From assembly GCA_017455945.1 (NCBI GenBank), contig JAFTLM010000133.1, forward strand, positions 1 through 5,586: DNA of 5,586 nucleotides, written 5' to 3'. The notes under the pieces are model-generated. The model was not told where the DNA came from and ran no database searches. It was given only the letters and a program-made list of their open reading frames with translations. Shown piece by piece: positions 1-5,586 of the stretch; the stretch's first letter is position 1, and each line of letters starts with the position of its first letter. This stretch comes from Clostridia bacterium. Lineage in GTDB: Bacteria; Bacillota; Clostridia; Oscillospirales; CAG-272. A program made the position numbers and the translations under genes.

Positions 1-21
1 AGAAAAATGCCGTTTGGGGAG

Positions 22-120
22 TTTCGCTCACTGCGGTGAGCGACAAGGCTTGTGCAGCCTTGACTCGCACCCACTGGCGTGGGGGCTCTTATGGGTGCGG
101 TGCGAACACACCCCTCGCCG
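22..120. repeat. Multi-hairpin GC-rich intergenic element
   Basis: This gene-free stretch is much more GC-rich than the AT-rich sequence on its right and contains several perfect inverted repeats in a row. TCGCTCAC (24-31) pairs with GTGAGCGA (36-43) around a TGCG loop. CAAGGCT (44-50) pairs with AGCCTTG (56-62). CGCACCCA (66-73) pairs with TGGGTGCG (92-99), and this competes with a smaller CCCAC/GTGGG hairpin (70-74 / 79-83). A GGTGCG-GTGCG partial tandem lies at 94-104. No hairpin is followed by a convincing T-run on either strand, so this is not an ordinary terminator. The compact layout resembles the dispersed structured intergenic repeats known from Clostridia genomes. Strand and copy number cannot be judged from one copy. 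It could instead be a small structured RNA or the 3' region of a transcript from the left. Confidence 0.45.
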
Positions 121-156
121 CTAAACTACAATTTTTACAACAAAATAACACCTTTG

Positions 157-1668
157 CTACACGGCAAAAAAACTGCAGGTGCAAGGCGGAAGCTCTACGC
201 TTCCGCTGTTTTCTTTTTGCCCTTCAAGCTTCGGCAGATTGCCGTTTTCATCAAGCAACAGCTCTTTTCCGTTAAGAAAAACCGTGCGGCTTCTGAGACT
301 TCCTCCTCCCGAAAGAGTGTAACGCTCGGCTTCGGCGGGCAACGTTACCGTCACTGTGTCGCTTTCGGAGTTGTTTATTATCAAGAACGCAAAACCGTTT
401 TTGTCTTTTCTTGAGTGGCAGTAAACGTGAAGCTCGTTTGCACAGAGACTTCTGCAGTCGTACACGTCGCTTCCCATAAGCCTTGTCCACAACAGCACCG
501 CATAATAATTGGGGCGGGGAACAAAGGTCTCACGCTCCAGAAAGCCGTAGTCGGAGGAGGCTAAGGTGTTGTGAAATATTATTCCGTCGCTCACAACGGC
601 GAAGGAACCCAGCTCCGAAAGAGTCCTGAATACATCAAGATAGGTGGAAGCCCAGGTGTTTCCACCGCCTCCCGCATCGCCCGATTCGGTAACCCACATT
701 TGTCCGTCGGGAACGTATTTATCTCTTAAAACCGCGTGACCTTCCGCATTTTCACGTGCTATTCCCAGATATTCATCGGTATGAGCTTCGTCGGCAGACC
801 AGTGTGCTTGGGGCATAATCTGTGCAAGCCGTTCGGAAATTCCGTTGTAATAGTGGTAGCTGAAAACGTCAAGAGGCACCAATGTTCCTTTTAAAAGCTC
901 GTCGGTAGTGCAGGTTTTCATAAGACTTCCCACACCTGCCGTAAGATGCTTTCCTATACGCCCGACAGAGGTGTCACCCGTGGTGCAGGGACCGACTATC
1001 AGACACTTTGGATAATTTTCCTTGACCCAACGGTTGAAAATATCCTGGTCGCGGGCGTAATTCTTTGCCGTATATCCTGCGGGAGCACCCGAAAACTCCA
1101 GCATATTCGGCTCGTTCATAAATTCTGCGGCATCTATATCCACACCGTATTCGTGGCTGAAATCAAAAATTTTCTTTGTCTGCGTAAGGTCCAGCGGCCC
1201 CCCGTTTTTGTGGTCGCCCGCACAGTTGCTTACCGAAATCAGAAGCTTTCCGTTTACCGCTTTTACAAATTCAAGCACGCCAATCCACTGTTCCTTTGTC
1301 AATACGCTTTGGTACCCTTCGGGTGCTTTTCCGCCCGTTTCACCCTCAAAATCGTAGTAGGTTTTGGTTGCCCACGAGCCCGAAACTCTTATCCAGACTT
1401 CGCCAAGCTCCTTTGCGTAGCTTCTAAGTCTTTCGTTGTACAGGTCAATGGGCGGATAATATTGCATAAGCTCACCCATAGCGGTGAAGTTGCGTAATTC
1501 GGAAAATTTCGGGAAAGCTTCTTTGCCCTCTATCTGTGCTTTTGTGTATTCTTTCCAGAACGTTCCGCCCGTTACCTCGGTCATTTCAATGTTGTATGAA
1601 ACCAATCTTTTGTCTACACTGCGGATTTTTTTAAAATCACGACAGCTTAAATCAATAAATTTTGTCAT
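157..1668 (-). CDS. Cytoplasmic GH79-family glycoside hydrolase (heparanase / beta-glucuronidase type)
   Basis: The 503-residue product is a retaining clan GH-A glycosidase that best fits family GH79, whose members release glucuronic acid or cut glucuronide linkages in glycosaminoglycans, arabinogalactan or small glucuronides. Visible signatures: RVSGSWA (94-100), equivalent to the RIGGS strand of plant heparanase-like proteins; MNEPN with acid/base Glu186; an SYHYY segment (270-274) like heparanase HHYY; WVTES with nucleophile Glu328; and FVPRPNYYAVLLWTRLMG (382-399), a close match to the plant/animal GH79 barrel end. A C-terminal beta-sandwich (about 400-503) ends in LPPxxxSFF, as human heparanase does, so the gene is full length. 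The start is set at 1668 because AGGAGG lies 6 bases upstream; an earlier in-frame ATG at 1686 would put that site inside the gene. There is no signal peptide, so it should act in the cytoplasm on imported oligosaccharides. It is divergent from the secreted hydrolase on its other side. Family assignment is firm; the exact substrate is not. Confidence 0.9.
   Translation of the reverse strand: MTKFIDLSCRDFKKIRSVDKRLVSYNIEMTEVTGGTFWKEYTKAQIEGKEAFPKFSELRNFTAMGELMQYYPPIDLYNERLRSYAKELGEVWIRVSGSWATKTYYDFEGETGGKAPEGYQSVLTKEQWIGVLEFVKAVNGKLLISVSNCAGDHKNGGPLDLTQTKKIFDFSHEYGVDIDAAEFMNEPNMLEFSGAPAGYTAKNYARDQDIFNRWVKENYPKCLIVGPCTTGDTSVGRIGKHLTAGVGSLMKTCTTDELLKGTLVPLDVFSYHYYNGISERLAQIMPQAHWSADEAHTDEYLGIARENAEGHAVLRDKYVPDGQMWVTESGDAGGGGNTWASTYLDVFRTLSELGSFAVVSDGIIFHNTLASSDYGFLERETFVPRPNYYAVLLWTRLMGSDVYDCRSLCANELHVYCHSRKDKNGFAFLIINNSESDTVTVTLPAEAERYTLSGGGSLRSRTVFLNGKELLLDENGNLPKLEGQKENSGSVELPPCTCSFFAV
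163..221 (+). terminator. Terminator-like hairpin inside the 3' end of the GH79 gene
   Basis: GCGGAAGC (186-193) and GCTTCCGC (199-206) form a perfect 8-bp stem with a 5-base loop, followed on the plus strand by TGTTTTCTTTTTG (207-219), the layout of an intrinsic terminator. GGCAAAAA (163-170) also pairs with TTTTTGCC (214-221), giving the A-run/T-run outer stem seen in bidirectional terminators. On the minus strand the T-run comes about 13 bases after the inner stem, so termination of GH79 itself here would be poor and would lie before its stop codon. It may terminate a plus-strand transcript entering from the left, or it may be chance structure in coding DNA. Confidence 0.35.
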
Positions 1669-1674
1669 TAAATC

Positions 1675-1680
1675 CCTCCT
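1675..1680 (-). promoter_or_regulatory. Ribosome binding site of the GH79 gene
   Basis: The minus strand reads AGGAGG, then GATTTA, then ATG at 1668. This perfect Shine-Dalgarno sequence with a 6-base spacer decides the start codon in favour of the MTKFIDLS start over the ATG 18 bases upstream. Confidence 0.9.
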
Positions 1681-1786
1681 TTGCAACTAAATAATTTTTC
1701 ACTTAAAACTTTTATTTTATTCGCCAAGAGCATCGTATTTTTGCACAAAAAAAGATGTGTGAAATTGTTCAAAGTGCTATTTCTGG

Positions 1787-1815
1787 ATTATACAACGTAA
1801 AAATTCTGCCTGTTT
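1787..1815 (-). promoter_or_regulatory. Candidate promoter of the GH79 gene
   Basis: The minus strand has a perfect TATAAT at 1792-1787. Seventeen bases upstream the hexamer is AAACAG (1815-1810), a poor -35, so an activator may be needed if this is real. Transcription would start near 1780 and leave a leader of about 110 bases before the start codon. No better -35/-10 pair was found between 1669 and 1787. Its -35 abuts the -35 of the opposite promoter. Confidence 0.35.
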
Positions 1816-1816
1816 A

Positions 1817-1845
1817 TTGACGAATTTGCTAAATTATGATAAAAT
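1817..1845 (+). promoter_or_regulatory. Sigma-A promoter of the secreted hydrolase gene
   Basis: TTGACG (1817-1822) and TAAAAT (1840-1845) are separated by 17 bases, and a TG one base before the -10 (1837-1838) gives an extended -10. The expected start point is near 1852, leaving a leader of about 36 bases before the ATG at 1888. An alternative in-frame ATG at 1849 would lie upstream of this start point, which is a second reason to reject it. Confidence 0.75.
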
Positions 1846-1875
1846 AAAATGTGTTTGCAATATATTCATTGCGCG

Positions 1876-1882
1876 AAAGGAG
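1876..1882 (+). promoter_or_regulatory. Ribosome binding site of the secreted hydrolase gene
   Basis: AAAGGAG sits 5 bases before the ATG at 1888. It fixes the start so that the protein begins with a normal signal peptide (MKNNRISARLL) instead of 13 extra residues from an ATG at 1849. Confidence 0.9.
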
Positions 1883-1887
1883 ATTAT

Positions 1888-4800
1888 ATGAAAAACAACA
1901 GAATTTCAGCACGTTTGCTGGCGCTTCTTATGGTGCTTATGATGCTTTCTTCGGTGTTCGCCGCACTTCCCGTATCGGCAATAGACATCGAGGAAGAACA
2001 GCTTCCCGACTTCCTTTGGGAGCTTGACTTCAACAAAATGAAAGACGTTTTTGACAACAGAGGAAGCACCGATTACACGCTTGAAGGAAAAAACGTAAAA
2101 CTTCTTGAGGCTCACGGCAAAAAGGCTTTGGGCGTTGTTAACGGAAGCTGTCAGTACTTTATTAACGACGTAAACAATCTTCTCAATAAGTACGATACTT
2201 TCTCTATGGAAGCCGATATGTATTTTGAGTCTTATCCCTCGGGAGAAGCAAGTGGAAAGACACCTCACCAGTACCCTATGTCGTTTATGACCTGGATAAC
2301 CCAGGGCGAGACCGGCGGTGCTACATACCGTTCTATCCGTATTGATGACGAGGGCTATCTTTGCACGGGTACAGACCCCGAAAACAAGCCCGAGCAGAGA
2401 ACAAGCGCGAAGCTTCCTCTTGGCGAATGGTTCAATATCCGTTTCCTTGTCAGCCCCCTTACAGGCTTCTGCGAGGTTTATATCAACGGTCAGTTGCTTA
2501 TGAGTCATAGAATAGGTTCTCCCAAGACACTTGCAAAGAGCCAGGTTCGTTTCTTTGACGCACGCTATAACTATACGGCGTACTTCAGCAACATCTCGGT
2601 ATACACCGACAGCTCTTACCGCATAGGTCTTATCGAAGAACCCGCTGCCGACTTTGCGGGATACCAGACCACAAAGATTGAAAACAACAGCTTTGATCTT
2701 CGCATTATTGCGGGAACAAATATCGAGGATATTACAAATTACAACAGTGCGGGCTTTTCTGTTACTACTATGTGGAATGAAAACGGAAATACAGTGGCTT
2801 CCGAGAAAAAGTATACTGCCAAAACAGTATACGAGTCGCTTGTAGCTAACGGTAAGACCGTGACTGCGGCGGAGTTGGGTGCAAAGTATCTTGTGGCTGT
2901 GCCGGTTGAAAATATTCCTTCCAATAAGGGATACGTTGAAATAGTTGTTCGTCCCTACGTCAGAAAAGACGGAATGAACAAGTACGGCGATGCAATGATA
3001 CTCAGTTATTCGGGTTCGGAGACTGACGGATATCCCACCTTCAATATGGCGAAAAACTCGGTGGAATATACCGCATTCCCCTCTGACGATACCTTTGTAA
3101 GAATCGGAACTCCGGAGAATTTCGGTTCCAATACCAACCTTGTAATCAAACAGTCGGGTAACAGAGACCAGTATACGCGCGAAGTGTTTATCAAGTTCTC
3201 TTTCTCGGATCTTGCGGTAAGAAGACTTCTTGCTTCCAGCCGTATCTATCTTGAATTTTATTCCAAGTCTCACCGTGCGCTCAGTGCCGATGAGGAGGCA
3301 GAAGGCGGTATTCTTGCCGATATCTGCGGAGTTGATACCAACTGGACCGAAAGCGAGCTTAACGGTCAGAACTTTGAAAATCTGGCGAAGGAACTCGACT
3401 ACATAGGCGACGTTCGCTACGTTAAAAACGAATACACTCAGGTTGACGTAACCGATTACGTTCTCGAGCACGCTAACGACGGAGCGGTAGCCTTCAAGAT
3501 ATCCAACGTAGATACCGAAACAGGCGGAGAAGGTGCAATTTGCTCCTCCGAGGCAACCTCCGGTTCGCCCAGACTTGTAATCTATCCCATTATGTACAAC
3601 CACGAAATCAACCTCAGCAAGCTCCAGAACAACGGCTACGAGCCTTGGGGCTATGCCGAAAAAATTGTTGACGAGTGGTTCAGAACAGACTATGACAAGC
3701 TTTATGGTCACGAACCCTACAAGACTCTCGGTCTTAAATCTACAGCTTATTCCAAACCCACAGGCGACTATACACTCAGAGTTGATTGGAAATCGAACTC
3801 GCCTTCTCAGAAGTGGAATTCCAACGTATACGCACGTTCTATGGAAACGCTTACCGGATTTAACCCCGGTCCTCTCTCCGAATACGACGAGTTTGGCGGA
3901 ATCACCAACTCGGGAATAAAGGGCGAAGCTACAGGTTTCTTCCATACCGAAAAGCACGGTGAACGTGTATATATTATCGACCCGCTTGGCAATCCCTTCT
4001 TCTCTGCGGGTATCAACACTGCACAGCTTGGTGCTACTCAGAATCAGAAGGATGCCGCACTGGCAAAATACGGAAGCGAGGATAACTTCTATAAAGAGGT
4101 AACTCAGACACTCCGAGATATCGGTATCAACACGTACTGGGGTGGAGATGATCAGTTCTTTGCACAGAATAAGCTTGCAAGAGCTATAGGTCTCGGCGTT
4201 ATCTCGGGTTATATGGGAGGAAACAGCCTCAACCTCGGTATTTCCACAGGTGGTTCGGCTAAATTTATGCACAACAACACAATGAATGTGTTTGACCCCG
4301 ATTATCTCACCTACGCAAAGACTAAGGTTGCAACGGCTCTTGCACCGTACACCAACGATAACCCCTACATTCTCGGTCTTTACTCCGATAACGAGATTCC
4401 CGCACAGACAGATATGCTTTACTGCTATCTGACTATAGACCCCACCGAGCCCGTAAACGCATTTTCTTACGCTACGGCTTGGACTTGGTTTATCAGACAC
4501 ACAGGTAATCCCAATCCATCCGTAACCGAGATTACCGACGAAATGTCCGAGGAATTCAAGGCATTTGTTTATAACAGATACTTCAAGGGTGTCACCGACG
4601 CTATAAAGGCTGCGGGCTTTGACAATTATATGTATCTTGGTAACAGAGTTCACTCTGATAACAAGACAAGCGAGGGATATCTCCGTGCGGCATCTCAGTA
4701 CGTTGACGTGCTTACCTGTAACCTCTATGGCGGTCTTACTCCATCCTTTGAGACGATGGAAACCATGTACAAGTACACGGGCAAACCCTTCATAGTTACC

Positions 4801-5280
4801 GAGTTCTTTACAAAGGCTGACGATGCGGTTGATATGAATGGTTACTCATTGGGTAACCAGACAAATGCAGGCTCCGTCGTTAAGACTCAGGCTGACAGAG
4901 CCGCATACTACGAGCACTACGTAATGCTTCTTCTTGAGTCACAGACCTGCGTAGGATGGACTTGGTACAGATTCAGAGATAATGACCAGACAATATACAT
5001 TGACGAGGGAGGAAACCTCTACAGAGCTTACGATTATCAGAACGAAGAAATAAGCGCGTACGTAAACGTAGTTACGGGAACGGTAATAGAAGACGGTCCT
5101 GCGTTTGCTCCTTCGCTTAAAGTGTTCTACAGGGGCGAGGGCGATACCTCCAACCTTGGTTCCAATAAGGGCTTCTTCGACAACAAGATGAACATATACG
5201 AAGAGCTTACGGGTGCGGTAAAGGATACGACGGATAATATCTTCAACCTTATAAATTACTTTGACGCTCTTCATAAATAA
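1888..5280 (+). CDS. Secreted multidomain glycoside hydrolase: LamG-like, CBM96-like, GH50/agarase-like barrel
   Basis: The 1130-residue product starts with a Gram-positive signal peptide: basic N-terminus, hydrophobic core at 10-27, likely cleavage after VSA at residue 31. Modules in order: a laminin-G/concanavalin-like sandwich (about 42-245, from WELDF to YFSNISVY); an unassigned Ig-like module (about 257-375, with AKTVYESL and VVRPYV); a CBM96/DNRLRE-like carbohydrate-binding module (about 391-568, with DDTFVR, TREVFIKFSFS and SPRLVIYP); a beta-rich connector (569-671); and a clan GH-A barrel (about 680-1130). The barrel carries GFFHTEKHGERVYIIDPLGN (683-702), NPYILGLYSDNEIP with likely acid/base Glu836, YVDVLTCNLYGG (938-949), KPFIVTEFF with likely nucleophile Glu972, and VGWTWYRFRDND (1022-1033). 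This order and spacing resemble GH50 beta-agarases, but identity is low, so substrate is open. There is no LPXTG, dockerin or S-layer anchor, so it is probably released or held by its binding modules. The gene almost entirely avoids TTA, CTA and TCA codons. It is monocistronic and divergent from GH79. Confidence 0.88.
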   Translation: MKNNRISARLLALLMVLMMLSSVFAALPVSAIDIEEEQLPDFLWELDFNKMKDVFDNRGSTDYTLEGKNVKLLEAHGKKALGVVNGSCQYFINDVNNLLNKYDTFSMEADMYFESYPSGEASGKTPHQYPMSFMTWITQGETGGATYRSIRIDDEGYLCTGTDPENKPEQRTSAKLPLGEWFNIRFLVSPLTGFCEVYINGQLLMSHRIGSPKTLAKSQVRFFDARYNYTAYFSNISVYTDSSYRIGLIEEPAADFAGYQTTKIENNSFDLRIIAGTNIEDITNYNSAGFSVTTMWNENGNTVASEKKYTAKTVYESLVANGKTVTAAELGAKYLVAVPVENIPSNKGYVEIVVRPYVRKDGMNKYGDAMILSYSGSETDGYPTFNMAKNSVEYTAFPSDDTFVRIGTPENFGSNTNLVIKQSGNRDQYTREVFIKFSFSDLAVRRLLASSRIYLEFYSKSHRALSADEEAEGGILADICGVDTNWTESELNGQNFENLAKELDYIGDVRYVKNEYTQVDVTDYVLEHANDGAVAFKISNVDTETGGEGAICSSEATSGSPRLVIYPIMYNHEINLSKLQNNGYEPWGYAEKIVDEWFRTDYDKLYGHEPYKTLGLKSTAYSKPTGDYTLRVDWKSNSPSQKWNSNVYARSMETLTGFNPGPLSEYDEFGGITNSGIKGEATGFFHTEKHGERVYIIDPLGNPFFSAGINTAQLGATQNQKDAALAKYGSEDNFYKEVTQTLRDIGINTYWGGDDQFFAQNKLARAIGLGVISGYMGGNSLNLGISTGGSAKFMHNNTMNVFDPDYLTYAKTKVATALAPYTNDNPYILGLYSDNEIPAQTDMLYCYLTIDPTEPVNAFSYATAWTWFIRHTGNPNPSVTEITDEMSEEFKAFVYNRYFKGVTDAIKAAGFDNYMYLGNRVHSDNKTSEGYLRAASQYVDVLTCNLYGGLTPSFETMETMYKYTGKPFIVTEFFTKADDAVDMNGYSLGNQTNAGSVVKTQADRAAYYEHYVMLLLESQTCVGWTWYRFRDNDQTIYIDEGGNLYRAYDYQNEEISAYVNVVTGTVIEDGPAFAPSLKVFYRGEGDTSNLGSNKGFFDNKMNIYEELTGAVKDTTDNIFNLINYFDALHK

Positions 5281-5286
5281 AATTCA

Positions 5287-5321
5287 ACCGAGCCGATTTA
5301 TATGAATCGGCTCGGTCTTTT
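5287..5321 (+). terminator. Intrinsic terminator of the secreted hydrolase gene
   Basis: A perfect 12-bp stem, ACCGAGCCGATT (5287-5298) with AATCGGCTCGGT (5305-5316), closes a 6-base loop and is followed by CTTTT. It begins 7 bases after the stop codon at 5280. It separates this gene from the ligase gene downstream. The T-run is short, but the stem is long and GC-rich. Confidence 0.9.
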
Positions 5322-5374
5322 GTGCTAAGGGAATAATGAATTTGCACGTATCCAAAAAGAAACTTCAAATTCTG

Positions 5375-5403
5375 TTGACTAATCACCTGTTTGGTGATAT
5401 AAT
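5375..5403 (+). promoter_or_regulatory. Strong sigma-A promoter of the D-Ala-D-Ala ligase gene
   Basis: TTGACT (5375-5380) and a perfect TATAAT (5398-5403) are 17 bases apart, and TGA just before the -10 makes it an extended -10. The predicted start point is near 5410, leaving a leader of about 50 bases. The ligase gene therefore has its own promoter and is not part of the hydrolase unit. Confidence 0.88.
5382..5398. promoter_or_regulatory. Operator-like palindrome in the ligase promoter spacer
   Basis: ATCACC (5382-5387) and GGTGAT (5393-5398) form a perfect 6-bp inverted repeat with a TGTTT centre. It fills the spacer between the -35 and -10 and touches the first base of the -10, where a bound dimeric repressor would block RNA polymerase. 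I do not recognise the regulator. Chance occurrence is possible. Confidence 0.4.
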
Positions 5404-5449
5404 TACAATGGAATATTATCATAAACAGCATATACTGTTAAAAACATTC

Positions 5450-5455
5450 GGAGGG
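5450..5455 (+). promoter_or_regulatory. Ribosome binding site of the ligase gene
   Basis: GGAGGG lies 5 bases before the ATG at 5461 and supports that start, which places the conserved LLFGG strand at the expected distance from the N-terminus. Confidence 0.88.
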
Positions 5456-5460
5456 CTTCT

Positions 5461-5586
5461 ATGAACAAGAAAAATGTGGCTCTGCTTTTTGGCGGGGCAT
5501 CTACCGAGCACGTTATATCCTGCAAGTCGGTAATGAGCTTTGTAAATAACATCAACCGAGAAAAATATAACCCCATTCTGATTGGA
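5461..5586 (+). CDS. ddl: D-alanine-D-alanine ligase, N-terminal part (cut by window edge)
   Basis: Only the first 42 residues are present; the frame is open to the window end. VALLFGGASTEHVISCKS (6-23) is the N-terminal signature of the ATP-grasp D-Ala-D-Ala ligase family, which joins two D-alanines in the cytoplasm for peptidoglycan precursors. Glu16 matches the conserved glutamate (Glu15 of E. coli DdlB) that contacts the first D-alanine. The stretch NINREKYNPILIG (30-42) and the KS after the signature recall VanA-type and DdlA-type ligases rather than DdlB. The residues that decide D-Ala versus D-lactate or D-serine specificity (omega-loop region) lie outside the window, so a resistance-type ligase can be neither claimed nor excluded. 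It has its own promoter and no sign of co-transcription with the upstream hydrolase. Confidence 0.88.
   Translation, partial: MNKKNVALLFGGASTEHVISCKSVMSFVNNINREKYNPILIG

Noticed and set aside
1..120. Possible CRISPR array or riboswitch in the left flank
   Set aside because: There are no regularly spaced direct repeats, and the hairpins do not match a riboswitch class I can recognise.
36..275. Small plus-strand open frame of 79 codons at the left end
   Set aside because: It has no ribosome binding site, runs through the hairpin cluster and then antisense into the GH79 3' end. Its composition (Cys, Ala, Arg rich) looks like translated repeat DNA.
946..1497. Plus-strand open frame of 183 codons inside the GH79 gene
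   Set aside because: It is antisense to a well-supported gene, has no Shine-Dalgarno sequence and shows no protein-family features.
1857..1872. GCAAT/ATTGC inverted repeat in the leader of the secreted hydrolase gene
   Set aside because: Only 5 bp with a 6-base AT loop, too weak to claim as a regulatory hairpin.
1849..1887. Upstream in-frame ATG adding 13 residues to the secreted hydrolase
   Set aside because: It has no ribosome site, lies before the predicted transcription start, and would put a non-signal-like extension before a standard signal peptide.
1906..4653. Open antisense frame of 915 codons opposite the secreted hydrolase gene
   Set aside because: It is in codon register with the real gene and stays open only because that gene avoids TTA, CTA and TCA codons in this stretch. 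Its translation is Cys/Val/Arg-rich with no recognisable domain, and the sense strand has the promoter, ribosome site, signal peptide, domains and terminator.
5424..5439. AACAG/CTGTT inverted repeat in the leader of the ligase gene
   Set aside because: Only 5 bp in AT-rich sequence, with no link to a known regulator or to the ribosome site.

Overview
The window looks like a piece of a Clostridia-type Bacillota chromosome, probably from an Oscillospiraceae/Ruminococcaceae-like gut bacterium. This is inferred from strong AGGAGG-type ribosome binding sites, near-consensus sigma-A promoters with TGn extensions, AT-rich spacers, a long secreted multidomain glycoside hydrolase, and a D-Ala-D-Ala ligase of Gram-positive style. 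The taxonomy is inference; there is no rRNA or other marker here.

Layout. Positions 1-156 hold no credible gene but are packed with GC-rich inverted repeats, probably a dispersed intergenic element. A minus-strand gene (157-1668) encodes a 503-residue cytoplasmic family GH79 enzyme (heparanase / beta-glucuronidase family) with both catalytic glutamates visible. A 219-base AT-rich spacer (1669-1887) carries back-to-back promoters. A plus-strand gene (1888-5280) encodes a secreted 1130-residue protein: signal peptide, laminin-G-like domain, an unassigned Ig-like module, a CBM96/DNRLRE-like module, and a C-terminal clan GH-A barrel that most resembles GH50 agarases. A strong intrinsic terminator (5287-5321) ends it. 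A separate transcription unit follows, with a near-perfect promoter (5375-5403) whose spacer contains an operator-like palindrome, driving a D-alanine-D-alanine ligase gene cut off by the window edge (5461 onward).

How the genes may work together. The two divergent glycosidases look like a small carbohydrate-use locus. The large secreted enzyme would bind and cut a polysaccharide outside the cell, and the GH79 enzyme, which has no export signal, would remove a uronic acid from imported fragments. No transporter or regulator is visible in the window, so the substrate and the import route remain unknown. The ligase gene is housekeeping cell-wall synthesis and is probably unrelated.

Most notable for follow-up: the divergent GH50-like barrel with its unusual accessory modules, its pairing with an intracellular GH79, the multi-hairpin element at the left end, the terminator-like structure embedded in the 3' end of the GH79 gene, and the palindrome inside the ligase promoter. 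I do not see a clear-cut new defence, mobile or RNA-guided system.
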